Program-made: the position numbers and the translations under genes
Source: Salvia splendens
Lineage: Eukaryota; Streptophyta; Magnoliopsida; Lamiales; Lamiaceae
Assembly (NCBI RefSeq): GCF_004379255.2
Contig: NC_056036.1
Coordinates: forward strand, 38,578,076 to 38,642,075
Reading direction: 5' to 3'
DNA length: 64,000 nt
Part shown: piece by piece, positions 1 through 11,273 of the stretch
Layout of the letters: every line of letters starts with the position of its first letter
Numbering within the stretch: position 1 is the stretch's first letter
Notes under the pieces: generated by a model
What the model was told of the DNA's origin: nothing
Seen by the model: the letters and a program-made list of their open reading frames with translations, nothing else
Databases searched by the model: none

Positions 1-260
1 TTGTTGTTCTCCATTTTGTTGTATTGCTCTTGTACAGAAATTAAGTGAGAGAGAAAACTCGATAAAACAAGTAGTGCGAATGAAAATGACGTGCAAATCG
101 CGTATATATAGTGTTTCGAAAAAAAAAAGTATTGGCCGATCGCTCGCCTTTCGGCCAGCGCTCGACGAAATTCTCGCCGTTTTTCCGCTTGCCACCTATA
201 ATGGTTCGGCTAGCAGACCGGCCAGTGTCGGGAATCGGCTAGCCTCCATTGGAGATGCTC
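1..260. mobile_element. Right end of a Tourist-type MITE (left end not found)
   Basis: The sequence ends in CCATTGGAGATGCTC followed by TAA. This is the inverted form of the GAGCATC(T/C)CCAATGG terminus seen at several other small elements in this window (for example at 33,208). The interior is GC-richer than its surroundings. The left terminus and matching TAA were not found, so the element may start before the window. Assignment rests on one terminus only. Confidence 0.35.
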
Positions 261-300
261 TAACAAGGACCACCTGTTACTGTATGATGGAAAACTATTA

Positions 301-1311
301 GGACCCGTTTTATTGCTGCCTAAACCCAGGTTAAGGTATGAGGGGCCCACCACAATCCAGCGTTTGATACATTTGTGCTGTTTTCCTAATGATCCGGGTT
401 TAATCTTTTCGACCCGGCTTTGTTCCCTGTTGGGGTTGGAAAAAAGGCTAAAAATAGTCCGTCACTTTCTTATGGATTATAAACCCTAGTCACCGCCTCC
501 ATCTGGATTAAGGAGCAAAATGGCTACCGTGCCCCTCCAATCTGCAATTTCCACATCCAAACTTGGAGAGTAAGGAGGCGATTTAATTGCTGCATACGAA
601 CCAACTTGTAAGCATTCGGTATAATCATACAATTTCATTTTGTATGGTCATTCATACTAGCCGCCGATTTAATTGCTGCATACTGGGGCGATTTAATTGA
701 CGACATACGAGGCGATTTAATTGCTGCATACTGATCGCATTTTCTTTTTGTATGACTATTCATTGTAGCCGGCGCAATTGGGGGTTCTGCGAGTTGCAGA
801 TTAGGGGATACAAACCAGTACTGCAGATTAGGGGGTTCTGACGACATCCAGATGCTTCCAACGGATCGTTGAGAGCTCGCCATTGGTTTCAATGCACGGG
901 AAGGATTAGCTCGAACTCGTCTTGGACTGCGGCGAGACTAAGTGTGTGGATGGCGGTCGTCTGATTTAGGGTGAAGACCACTCCTTATATAATGGAGTTA
1001 CGTCTGAGGCGGGAAGATTAATTGGAGTGGCGGGATTCATTTAGGGCTAAATTCGATTTTCTTCATTTGGGAAATGAAGAAGACAGTTCACACAATTTTG
1101 AGGATAAAAAGGTAAATGCAACTTCTTAATCCTCAGTCCACAAACGAGCCCAAACGACCGAAACGGGTTAACCAAATATTTAGCCCAACCCATTTTTTTC
1201 AATTGCTATAAAACTCCCATAGTTGGATTGCTTAAACCTTGGTTAAAGCCAAAATTATCCAAGCAATTTATCCAATCCATCTTTTCACACAAAAAGCAAT
1301 AAAACGGGTCC
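301..1311. mobile_element. Tourist/PIF-Harbinger-type non-autonomous element, about 1.0 kb
   Basis: The left end reads GGACCCGTTTTATTGC and the right end is its reverse complement (GCAATAAAACGGGTCC). Both sides are flanked by TTA (298-300 and 1312-1314), the duplication typical of PIF/Harbinger elements. No transposase frame is present, so it must be mobilised in trans. The interior (about 574-735) holds a short imperfect repeat of a 21-bp motif resembling GGCGATTTAATTGCTGCATA. Confidence 0.8.
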
Positions 1312-1459
1312 TTAGGATTAATTTTTAATTATTGTTTTTAATTTATGTCTTTTGCTTCAGTTACGGGCTTGTACTTTTCTTCAAAAGTTCAGCTTGGGAA
1401 AACGGTGACCACGAATTATTGAAAAAAAAGACAACTCTCAGTGCTATATCACCTAACAA

Positions 1460-2503
1460 TTTTATAAATGGTAGTACCTGATTTTTCACTTTCGCACATA
1501 AATTATACCTGATTTTTATTTATATCGTTTTTAGTATCTATAAATCACATTTTATACCTGGTCCAATTTTCACTCTAAAATACCCTCTAAACAAATACAT
1601 TTTCCCATTTGTGTCATAAAGGATAATTTGGGCATATACAAAATTAGTACCAAAAGTGATATTATAATATATTTTCTCATTCTCCTCACTCTTTATACTA
1701 TTATTACTAATCAATATTAATATAATTATTTTGATATTATAAATTAATAATTTATTTATTTTTAAATATCATATAAATATACTTAATTATAACTATAATT
1801 ATAATTATAATTATATTTAATTATTATAATAATATTATTTTTATAATACTAACAAATAGTAATTAATAAATAATTATAGTATAATTATTTTAGTTATAAT
1901 TCATATAATATTATATAATAATTATTATTATTATTATTATTATTATTTTATATTAAATTAATAACTAATCAATATAGTATTAATAAAAATTTAAATTTGT
2001 GAATTGTATTCATAATGATATAAAGAATTGAATATTTTAAGTTAGGTGTTTCAACCCTAAAATAAGTATAAAATAATTTAATAAAAAAATATTTAATTAG
2101 CTTAATTACATCATATAATTAATTTAATTAGGTGTTTTGTTCTTGATTTATATTCTGAATGCAATTAAATGTATGTATAAAACATTAAAAAGAAAGAAGA
2201 AGAAGAAGAAGAAGAAGAAGAAGAAGAAGAAGAAGAAGAATAAGAAGAAGAAGAAGAAGAAGAAGAAAGAGGAAACATAAACAAAGGAGAAAAAAAGAAA
2301 TAAGAGGAATAAAAAAAATCACATGTTTGGTACTCCACTATTTAATTGAAATTTTCAAAAATATCCCCCGTAACAAAAAAATCAAATGTTTGGTACCTAG
2401 GGCTATTTTTGTCACGGGGTACCAAAAACGATATAAAATAAAGAACATGTACCATTTATGTGCAAAAGTGAAAGATCATGTACCATTTATGTAGTTTACT
2501 CTT
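1460..2503. repeat. Long-terminal-inverted-repeat element, copy 1
   Basis: The first 70 or so bases (GTACCTGATTTTTCAC, CACATAAAT, TATATCGTTTTT) recur as a reverse complement at 2,400-2,500. The same arrangement, including the TTAGGTGTTTCAACCCTAAAAT block near the middle, recurs at 8,905-10,389. Two dispersed copies with inverted ends point to a non-autonomous DNA transposon. No coding capacity is visible and I could not define a convincing target duplication, so the superfamily is open. Confidence 0.55.
2195..2267 (+). repeat. (GAA)n microsatellite
   Basis: Some 24 GAA/AAG triplets with one interruption (TAA near 2,240) lie inside the long-inverted-repeat element. The second copy of that element has only a degenerate purine tract at the same place (about 9,575-9,730), so the run expanded after the copies separated. 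Confidence 0.95.
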
Positions 2504-3710
2504 CCTCAAAACCAATGTACTCCTAGAAACATAAACTTTTTTTTTAGGTTTCACTATTGTTTTGTTTCCTAGAAACATAAACTTGCTGATTCAATAATGC
2601 AATAAACTGCAAATAGAGTTCCATGGGCAGTTTCTCGATTCACTAAACATAATAAAATATGAGTCCTACTTTTATAATGCAATAAACTTGACTTGACACA
2701 GATTTTAAGAAATGTACTCAAGTGAATGGAAAGTTTATGGAATGTGGGTCCTACTTTTATATGTCTATTTTGTATAATAAAATATGAGTTGAATGAATTA
2801 GTGGAATGTGAGGTCCATTACCAATAGTAGTAAAATGTAAGGATGTCAATTAATTGAAAATGGACCAAAAAAAATTGGTACCAATTAATGGAGGATAGTG
2901 ATGAAGTAGTAATTAAAACCAAATTATAATAATAATAGCTTTGTACTACGTACTATAAATTAAGGATTGAATTTTGTTTTGTCACTTTTTTTTTGGACTT
3001 ATCACAATTTTTTTGTAAACCTAATATGAATATCGGGGTGCGTTATATTGCTAACTTAATTATAAATTGTTAATGACAACTAAATGATAGACATTATATC
3101 TCCAAATCAAAGATTAAGATCATTCAATTTCGAGTATCGATACAATGAACAAAAAATGTCAATTAAGATATTTATTTCAATTAACGACAAAGTAGTTATA
3201 ATTAACTTTTAAAAATATCTCAAAACTTTAAATGCATATAACTATCTCAATTTAATTTATTTTTTCACACGACATATATCAAATTAAAGATATTTTTATA
3301 AGAATTCCAACGATATCCTACGTGCACATGTTTCGAAGACAAATTTGAAAAAAAAAATTCTTGAATTTTTGCATTTTTGAAGAAGCATTTTATGTCAATA
3401 CGGCTTGCATAATATGTCAATATAATGCTTGTACAATGTCAATATGAAATTCTCATGTCTTCGTGTTGATATATTTCATACACTATATTGACATTGAGCT
3501 CATAAACCTTAAATTTGATAGTTGTTATTATATTTTTAATATTAAAAATAAAAAACAAAATCACGCATGACAAATTATAAACCTCTAGATCTCTAAAATC
3601 ATAAAGTCTTAAATTAGTTGTTGTTAACAATTAAGGAATGAGTTAACAATTGATCACATCCTTATGAATATAACTATTATTTTTTAAAGAAAATAATTAC
3701 AAAATAAATA
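2504..3710. other. AT-rich spacer, nothing recognised
   Basis: The stretch is strongly AT-rich with frequent stops in all frames. There is a loose repeat of an AATATGAGT / GGGTCCTAC motif near 2,650-2,800. I see no gene, RNA or defined transposon ends. Confidence 0.5.
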
Positions 3711-3929
3711 CTCTCCCCGCCCCTAAAGAATATGCACTCTTTTTTTAGTCCGTCCCACAAGAATATGCATTTTCTAATTTTGGAAATTCTTTTCTTTCTA
3801 AAGAGATAAAACTTATTCTTCACTAACAATATTATAAAAACTTTTTCTCTCTACCTCCCTCTTATTTGACTAATTTTGTATTAAAACTCGTGCCGAACCA
3901 AAAATACATATTCTTTTGAACGGAGGGAG
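3711..3929. mobile_element. Stowaway (Tc1/mariner-type) MITE
   Basis: The right end reads CGGAGGGAG followed by TA. The left end (CTCTCCCCGCCCC after TA) is a degenerate version of the CTCCCTCCGTCCC terminus. The interior contains inverted copies of AAGAATATGCA / TACATATTCTT. The 219-bp length, TA duplication and lack of coding capacity fit a Stowaway-type MITE. Related elements lie at 37,876, 59,680 and 60,616. Confidence 0.75.
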
Positions 3930-4323
3930 TAATAAATTGGTTGTTTGACTTCTTCATATATAACAAACCAAAACATTATGGATGGAATTTTAAGTACAAT
4001 TCACTTCCCATTTGAGTGTCGCATAATTTGAAGTAATGTTGGACATCGTGTATCCTCCAACTCGACTTCGACAGATTGAACATATTAGAAGATGTAATAA
4101 ATCGAACGCATGCACAATCTTTGCAAGTCAAACTCTCCAGCATATCAAGAACACCGACAAAATGGAATGCACGCAATCTCTACAAATCGAACACACCAAC
4201 AAAATCAAATACGCACAATCCAATATTTGCAAATCGAACGCATCAACACAATGATAAAGCCATACCTTAACATTGGAGACAATATGCAGTAATATGTTTT
4301 TTAACGTTATTAGAAAGTTTCCT
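3930..4323. other. Spacer with a degenerate repeat of about 60 bp
   Basis: Three imperfect copies of a segment containing AAATCGAACGCAT...CAATCTTTGCAA lie at about 4,085-4,255. They are open in several frames only because the repeat lacks stops; the frames show no codon-level conservation. I see no gene here. Confidence 0.3.
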
Positions 4324-4332
4324 TTTAAATTA

Positions 4333-4983
4333 GGCAAAACACATCCTTATTCCTTGTACATTGTTTATTTCACTATGTCCTTATACAATTTTTTCATTTT
4401 AGTAAGTCCTTATACTTTTATATTTGATATATTACAATCCTTATTTGACGGAACCGTTAACTTTTCCGTTATAAAATAACACATTATATATTAATTATTT
4501 GAATATATTCCACCTAATATTCTATTTGGAAAATATGAACATAACATAAAAAAAAATCGGTCGTCCGCTCCTCCGCCCAGATCCGCCGCCCCCACGGCTT
4601 CTCCGTCCACGTCACCGGCGTCGCCGGCTTCGTTGGCTCCCAAATATATTATTGGAACCAAATATAAATTAATATTCGAACTTCAAATAATCAAACAACA
4701 AATTTCTCTTAACGGTTTGGAATTCTTTAATTTTTTTATTTTGTTTTTATCTTTTTTATATTTATGTTATGTTCATATTTTCCAACTAGGATATTAGGTG
4801 AAATATATTTAAATAATTAACATATAATGTGTTATTTTATAACGGAAAAATTAACGGTTCCGTCAAATAAGGATTGGAATATATCGAATATGAAAGTACA
4901 AGGATTTACTAAAACGAAAAAATTATATAAGGATCTAGTGAAATAAACAATCAAACTACAAGGACTTAAGAATGTGTTTTGCC
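4333..4983. mobile_element. Mutator-like Pack-MULE with terminal inverted repeats of about 220 bp
   Basis: The left arm (4,333-4,551, starting GGCAAAACACAT) matches the reverse complement of the right arm (4,762-4,983, ending ATGTGTTTTGCC with small changes) over about 220 bp at roughly 90% by eye. A perfect 9-bp direct repeat, TTTAAATTA, flanks the element (4,324-4,332 and 4,984-4,992). Long inverted repeats plus a 9-bp duplication are the hallmark of Mutator-like elements. The interior carries an abruptly GC-rich fragment of a host gene (separate entry), which makes it a Pack-MULE. There is no transposase, so it is non-autonomous. Confidence 0.87.
4563..4643 (+). pseudogene. Captured fragment of a UDP-glucuronate 4-epimerase gene
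   Basis: In one frame this GC-rich island (about 70% GC inside AT-rich arms) reads VRSSAQIRRP followed by HGFSVHVTGVAGFVGSQ. Plant UDP-D-glucuronate 4-epimerases (GAE family, making UDP-galacturonate for pectin) have at this point an RRPNGFSVLVTGAAGFVG-type segment, which is the first strand and the GxxGxxG NAD-binding loop of the Rossmann fold just after the membrane anchor. Only about 27 codons are present, with no start, catalytic YxxxK or stop, so it cannot make an enzyme. The assignment is from remembered family motifs; another extended SDR is the main alternative. It is most likely a gene fragment picked up by the surrounding Mutator-like element. Confidence 0.7.
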
Positions 4984-5982
4984 TTTAAATTAAAACAACT
5001 CAACTTACATAAATTTAACATATCTCCAAAAATCATACTAGTATTATAACTTCTTGTTATTAATCTTTAAACAAGGAATAATAACAAAGGTAGATGAATG
5101 AATTAGCCAATGGAGTAATATTTAATTTTTTTATCAACTTGCTAAAATACTCTAAGGCCATGTTTGGTTGACCAGAAAGTAAATTTGGCAAGGAAAATGA
5201 TTCATGAGAAAATTATTCCTATTAACTTTACATTCCTGAGTTTGAAAAATATTAAGATTTTAAATTTTATATTTGATTTAAACACCAAACTAAAATTATA
5301 TTCCTACTTATTATTTATAAAAAATAATAATATAAAATTTTTAATAAATTATTAATTATAAATAATAATCATTATATGATTATATTTATTATTAGTTTAA
5401 ATATGGATTAAACATTATATTATATAATAATATAATTATAATTATAGTTACATGGAGTATTATAATCATAAATGATTATAATAATAAATATGATTATTAT
5501 AATTATAATATTTACGAATATTATAATTGAATAAATTTTATAATTTGAAATTTCACTATGACTTTATTGATTAATCACTATTTATAAAATAATAATAATT
5601 ATTTATTATTTATTATTATATATTTTATATTATATAATTATATTTTAATAATATTTAAGAAATTATTAATTATTATTATGATAATAAGAAATATGTATAA
5701 ATATTATAATAATATACTTATAATTATGATAATTTTAATTATAGTTGTTTATTATACCGTAATTAAGTATGGTTTATAATTTTAAATTATTTTTAATACA
5801 TTGTAAGTATTATTATTATTATTAATAGTAATAATAAAACTATACTTATAATGAAAAAGAATACCTAAGAAAAGTTAGGATTCAGAATCCTAAAAAGATG
5901 TACCAACTTTCCTTGTCTTAGAATTCTGATTACTTTCCCAGTTTGATTAAAAACGAAACAAACACAGAATTTTAAAATTTAA

Positions 5983-7774
5983 GGCCATCCACAGTGGGGC
6001 GGACAATAGCGCGCGGGAGCGCTATCGTTGCCACTGTGGCTCCGGTGACGAGGGACGATGCGTCGTCCGCGCCCTATGCTTAGTCCGCGGACGATCGGGC
6101 ATCGTCTGCCCACTGTGGGCGCCGCGGACTATGCAACGCGTTTTTTTTTTAATTCAAAATTTGTCTATTTAAACCTCGATTGTCATTCTATTTTTCATAC
6201 GAACACTTCTCGCATCTTTCATTTCTCTCATCTCTCACGTTTCTCCATCTCTCACAAACCAAAATGAACCACGACGACGACCGGAGTTCCTCGGAGGACG
6301 GTAGTCCGACCTTGACTCAAGCCTTAAATGCAGCCGTGCACGACGCAATGGCGGAATGCTTAGCCATAATGCAACGCGAGGAGGCGGCGGCGGAGCAGAT
6401 CCCCAGGCCTATTCGACGTCGGACGTTTGTCCGACGCGACCACGCCGCAGCTCACGAACGTTTACGTACAGACTATTTTGCCGAGCAACCACGGTGGGGC
6501 CCGACTGTATTTTGGCGCCGTTTTAGAATGCCTCGTTACCTTTTTCTCAGCATTGTCCAGACGTTATAGTCACGTGATGAATACTTCCAGTATCGGGAAG
6601 ATGTCATCGACAGACCCGGACTTACGCCGTTGCAAAAGTGCACAGTTGCACTCCGTCAGTTGGCCTACGGCACCAGCGCTGACATGTTCGACGAGTACCT
6701 CCACGTCGGGGATACAACAGGCCGCGAGTGTCTGAAGAGATTTTGTAGGGGAGTTGTGGAGGCTTACAACGACATATATTTGTGAAAGCTGACAGTTGTA
6801 GATTGCCAGGGTCTAATGAGAATGCACGAGACGGCGCACGGCTTTCCTGGGATGCTAGGGAGCATCGACGGTATGCACTGGGCGTGGAAGAATTGTCCGA
6901 CGGCGTGGAGAGGTCAGTTCACTAGTGGATACAAGGGCAGCCACCCGACGATGATCCTCGAAGCCTTCGCTGACCATCGGCTCTGGATCTGACATGTGGT
7001 GTAGCCGGTCGAACAACGACATCAACGTCCTCAACTTGAACTCATCCACCCTCTTCACCGAGCAATGCAACGGTAACGGCCCGACCATCGAGTTTACCGC
7101 CAAAAGGCGCCACATGGGGTACTACTTGGCCGATGGCATATACCCAAGGTGGCCTGTTTTTCTGAAGACGATCAGCTGCCCAATTGGTGAGAAGAAAGTT
7201 TTATTTGCGCAAAAGCAGGAGGCGGCGCGGAAGGATGTGGAGCGGGCATTTGGTGTGCTCCAAGCACGATGGGCAATAGTGAAAGGGCCGCCTCTGGTTC
7301 AAGGAAGTCCTCGCCGATGTCATGTATGCGTGCATAATCTTGCACAACATGATAGTCGAACATGAAGGTGATAGTATCACCGATTGGACCGATGACGAAA
7401 GTGCATCTAGCTCCTCCAGCACGGCGACCGAGCCCCCCGCTCGAGGATTACCGACGAGCTTCAATGAGGTTCTATCTAGACAGGTCTCAATGCGCAACCA
7501 ACACGACCATGCGCAGCTCATGAACGACATGGGTGAAGAAGTGTGGGCCCGTAACCGCCGTCGCTGAGTTTGCGTATTTTTTTTTTGTAATCCGTATTGT
7601 AATGTATTAATTTTATAAATGAAATGAAAGTTTTTCCCAATTTTTGTAGTTATTTAAGTATTCAAATAGAAGAAAATGCTTAGGGCGCCCCACTGTAGGT
7701 GGAAGGGCAAGAGGATAAAATGTTGACGTGGCGGTGCATAGGGCGGGCTTTAGGGCGCCCCACTGTGGATGCTC
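5983..7774 (+). mobile_element. Decayed PIF/Harbinger transposon nested in a MITE
   Basis: The termini GGCCATCCACAGTGGGGCG (left) and the reverse complement of GAGCATCCACAGTGGGGCG (right) form inverted repeats. TAA flanks both sides (5,980-5,982 and 7,775-7,777). The interior encodes a Harbinger-type transposase with several inactivating lesions. It has no second Myb/SANT frame. It sits inside the older MITE at 5,156-7,830. The element at 9,867-10,352 is an internally deleted relative in the opposite orientation. Confidence 0.88.
6264..7567 (+). pseudogene. HARBI1-like transposase, multiply disrupted
   Basis: The ATG at 6,264 opens a frame starting MNHDDDRSSSEDGSPTLTQA. It continues through the N-terminal helix-rich region typical of plant Harbinger transposases (PRWGPTVFWRRFRMPRYLFL) and then the DDE nuclease region ([19 protein letters not shown]; later KDVERAFGVLQARWAIVKGP and CIILHNMIVEHE). 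Lesions visible by reading are an in-frame TAG at 6,567, an in-frame TGA at about 6,784, a TGG-to-TGA change at about 6,990 with a nearby deletion that shifts frame around 6,990-7,010, and another small indel near 7,295-7,305. The first catalytic Asp (SIDG) and final Glu (VERAF) are present, but no uninterrupted protein can be made. It ends in the basic tail NRRR and TGA. Confidence 0.87.
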
Positions 7775-7830
7775 TAAAGAATCAGATTACTTTCCTAGTT
7801 AAAATCCTGGCAACCAAACCAAACATGACC

Positions 7831-8131
7831 TAAATTTTATGAGATTGTTAACAATATTGACTATCGAACATTAGGCTTAGTATGATAGTTGCCATGAGCT
7901 AAATCTACCCACTACACATAACCTATGATTTTATTGATTCATTATTCTGTCCGAAGGCTTTGGGATCAATTAAAACAATTTCAGTTAAAATCCCAACAAT
8001 TATCGTTCTTCTCCTTCTTCTTCTTCACTTTAATTAATCAATTGTTTTATTATCAATCTGGTCCTTGACATAATAAAATAAATTTCAAATAATCTCGTAT
8101 CAAATTTTAATAATTGCAGCTTGATGCACAT
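7831..8131. other. Spacer, nothing recognised
   Basis: This is AT-rich sequence between two transposons with a short CTTCTT run near 8,005-8,025. No gene or RNA was recognised. Confidence 0.5.
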
Positions 8132-8831
8132 TGATGGGGTGCGTACTAAACAAGCCCAACAGCAATGACGGCCCATCAGCCCAAAGCCCAAGGAAGAGTA
8201 TGAGTTCGGCATTACCAAAGAGTTCGGCCTCAGCCTACAGCTCGGTAAAAGCCAACCAATCAAGCTCTGCTCTCAGGTCGGCATCAAGCTCTACTCTCAG
8301 ACCGGCAACCAAAGCAGTTCGGTCTCAGTATTCGACCGAACATCAAGCTCTGCTCTCAGGTCGGCATCAAGCTCTACTCTCAGATCGGCAACCAAAGCAG
8401 TTCGGTCTCAGTATTCGACCGAACAAGGAGTTAGTGGACCCATACAGGATTTCCACAACTTCCAACACACCCACTACCACGTGGTGTCAGCTCAGGCCAC
8501 GATCGTAGGCCATGACCTACGCTACATGCAGGACCTCCACGACCTCCACGACATCCACAACCATCATTAGTGGTGATGCAAGCCACGATCTTAGTTCAAT
8601 GTATAAATAGAACTTAGATCAGATAGAAAAAGGTTAAGCTCTCTAGAGATAAAACATCATATAGCAAGTCTGTGTTGTAAGCTGTAATCCCAGATCAAGC
8701 AATACAATCTTGCCCTCCCTTCTTCCCGTGGACGTAGATTTACTTCAGTAAATCGAACCACGTAAATCTCTGTGTCGTGATCTGTATTCCCTACCAGAAT
8801 TTACTAACATCAGAAATTCGCGGATTCATCA
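8132..8831 (+). mobile_element. Solo LTR, 700 bp
   Basis: The block starts TGATGGGG and ends TTCATCA, giving the TG...CA ends and short inverted TGATG/CATCA of an LTR. It is flanked by a perfect 5-bp direct repeat CACAT (8,127-8,131 and 8,832-8,836). A TATA-like TATAAATAG lies near 8,602 and a pyrimidine-rich stretch follows near 8,710-8,750, consistent with a U3-R-U5 layout on the plus strand. Inside, an 83-bp unit (ATCAAGCTCTGCTCTCAGG...) is tandemly duplicated at about 8,259-8,424. There is no primer-binding site, gag-pol or second LTR, so the internal region was probably lost by LTR-LTR recombination. Confidence 0.82.
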
Positions 8832-8904
8832 CACATATAACACGCCTGCTGCGTTACAACCCGACTCTAGCATGGTTATAGAAGATACCACCAAATAGGC
8901 ATAT

Positions 8905-10389
8905 TAATATTAGAGTGTATTACATAAATAGTACCTGATCTTTCACTTTCGTACATAAATGATACATGATCTTTATTTTATATCGTTTTTGGTACCTATA
9001 AATCATATTTTTGGTACCTGATGCAATTTTCTCCCCAAAATACTCTCTAAACAAATTCATTTTTCCATTTCTGTCATAAATGATATTTTGGGCATTGACA
9101 AAACTAGTACCAAAAGTGATATTATAATATCTTTTCTCATTCTCCTCACTATTTATACTATTATTATTAATCAATATTAGTATTATTATTTTGATGTTAT
9201 AAATTAATAATTAATTTATTTTTTAATATCATTTAAATATACTTAATGATTATAGGTATAATTATATTTAATTATTATAATAATGTTAATGTTATAATAG
9301 TAAAAACTAGTAGTAATTAATAAATAATAATTATTATTTTATATTAAATTAATAACTAATCAATATAGTTTTAATCAAAATTTAAAATTGTGAACTGTGT
9401 TCATAATGATAAAGAGTTGAATATTTTTAGTTAGGTGTTTCAACCCTAAAATGAGTATAAATAATTTAATTAAAAATATTCAATTGATTTAATTACTTTA
9501 AATAATTAATTTAATTAGGTGTTTTGTTATTGATTTATATTATGAATGCAATTAGATGTATTTATAAAACACTAAAAAAAGAAGAAGAAGAGGAGAAAAG
9601 AAAAAAGAGGAAACATAAACTGAGAAAAAGGAAAGAAGTAAGGAAGATAAAATATTAAAAACAAAGAAGAAATTGAAGAAAAAAGAAAGAAGAATAAACT
9701 AAAGAAGAAAAAAAAGAAAGAAGAATAAAAAATCACATATTTGGTTCTATTTAATTGAAATTTTCAAAATATTCTTCATAACAAAAAAAATCACATGTTT
9801 AGTACCTAGGGTTATTTTTGTCATCGAGTACAAAAACGATATAAAATAAAGATCAGGTACCATTTAGAGCATTAGCAATGGGGCGCCTAAATGGACGCCC
9901 TAAAGTCCGCCCTATGCACCGTCACGTCAGCATTTTATCCTCCTACCTTTCTATATGCAGTGGGGCGCCCTATAAGCCGCCCTAAGCATTTTCTTTATTT
10001 GAATATTTAAATAACTACAAAAATTGGAAAAAAACCTTCATTTCATTTAAAATTAATACATTAAAATACGAGATTATCGAAATATTCGTATGGAATGTGA
10101 GAGATGAGAGAAATGTTCATATGGAAAATAGAATGACAAACAAGGTTTAAATAGACAAAAATAAAAAAAAAACGAAAACGTGTTGCATCGTCCGCGTCGC
10201 CCACAATGGGCGGACGATGGGGCGGACGATGCCCTATCGTCCACGTATCGTCCGCGGACGATGCATCGGGCTTCATCCGCGCACCTATAGTGGCGGACGA
10301 TGACGCGCTCGATGACTCGGGCGCGCCATCGTCTACTCCATTGTGGATGCTCTTATATGCAAAAGTGAAAGATGAGGTATAGTTCACTC
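8905..10389. repeat. Long-terminal-inverted-repeat element, copy 2, interrupted by a MITE
   Basis: It matches the copy at 1,460-2,503 in order and orientation: ATAAATAGTACCTGATCTTTC near the left end, the TTAGGTGTTTCAACCCTAAAATGAG block at about 9,430, and the inverted end TGCAAAAGTGAAAGATGAGG at about 10,358. A MITE (9,867-10,352) splits its right inverted repeat, and the large Harbinger element begins at its right edge. Its left boundary (AGAGTGTATTAC) is approximate. No coding capacity. Confidence 0.6.
9867..10352 (-). mobile_element. Tourist-type MITE, deletion derivative of the Harbinger family at 5,983
   Basis: The ends are GAGCATTAGCAATGGGGCG and the reverse complement of GAGCATCCACAATGG, with TTA on both sides (9,864-9,866 and 10,353-10,355). 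The interior matches, in reverse complement, the 3' part (around 7,630-7,700) and the leader (around 6,140-6,200) of the larger element at 5,983-7,774, while the transposase region is missing. This shows a parent-derivative relationship within one window. Confidence 0.87.
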
Positions 10390-11273
10390 TTAGGGCCTGT
10401 TCACCTTATTAGATATAGGCAGATATGGCCTCATTTCTGACTATTATCTAGTGTTCAGTTTCTTTATGTTAATTTTGTATGGCCCTATAAATAACAATGG
10501 CCCGCACTGTAGAAAGGGGAATTGGGCCAAAATAAATTCTCAAGAATGAGTCAATAATTATATCTGCATCGAGAGCAGCGTCAAGAAATGAGGCCAAAAT
10601 ACCTTACTTACCCTTCCATTTTTCGTTTCCCTCCCAAATCATTTCTTCCTCATCCATAAAAATTGAAGAACCTTACCTCTGCGCCGACTAAAATCCGCGG
10701 ACGAAATTTTTGGATGAACGCTCGATTCCGTCCTTCCATGTGATTCACTGCAAGGTATATCATAATTCGGTGGACTTCTGGCTATTTTCGTCACCGCGTA
10801 ACGGATCAAGCACCGGCGTGTATATTACTCCCCCAATTAGATCTGTCCCCAACTCTTCAGTCTATCTGGTGCAAGATTATTAACACCATCCAACTCTGCA
10901 TTGTCACTGCAGGTTGTTTCAAACCCCGTCGGCAGATTTTCGCAAATTCTAGTTCTTCGATTCTGCAGCGACCAACTTGTGTGCTGAAGAAAGACCACCC
11001 ACGGCAGTGAAGGTATTCCACGTCCCCTATCCCCTAATAACTTTTCCATATTTGATGGACATCTAAAAATGATGTTTTAAACGTCATATTATTTGTATTA
11101 CTTACTCTTGGTCTGTCACTCAAGATGGTCACAAAATTTCTTAATAATATTGTTGAGTCTGTGTTATGATGGATGTTCTGTGGTCCTCTGTGTTCGGGTT
11201 CTATACGGCTTCTGTAGCCGGAGGGTTGTTGTGGATTTTTTGAAGGGTGATACAACTGCATACATCACACAAT

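Larger units (their letters stand above)
5156..7830. mobile_element. Outer PIF/Harbinger-type MITE, split by a later insertion
   Basis: The left end is GGCCATGTTTGGTTG after TAA (5,153-5,155). The right end is CAACCAAACCAAACATGACC before TAA (7,831-7,833). The ends are inverted copies apart from a 5-bp duplication. Interior segments next to both ends (GGAAAGTAATCTGATTCTT and its complement) also pair. Removing the 5,983-7,774 insertion and one TAA leaves an element of about 880 bp with an AT-rich core and no coding capacity. Confidence 0.7.

Noticed and set aside
10061..10387. Minus-strand frame of 108 residues at 10.1-10.4 kb
   Set aside because: It matches the leader region of the Harbinger family at 5,983 and contains no transposase domain; it is part of the MITE.
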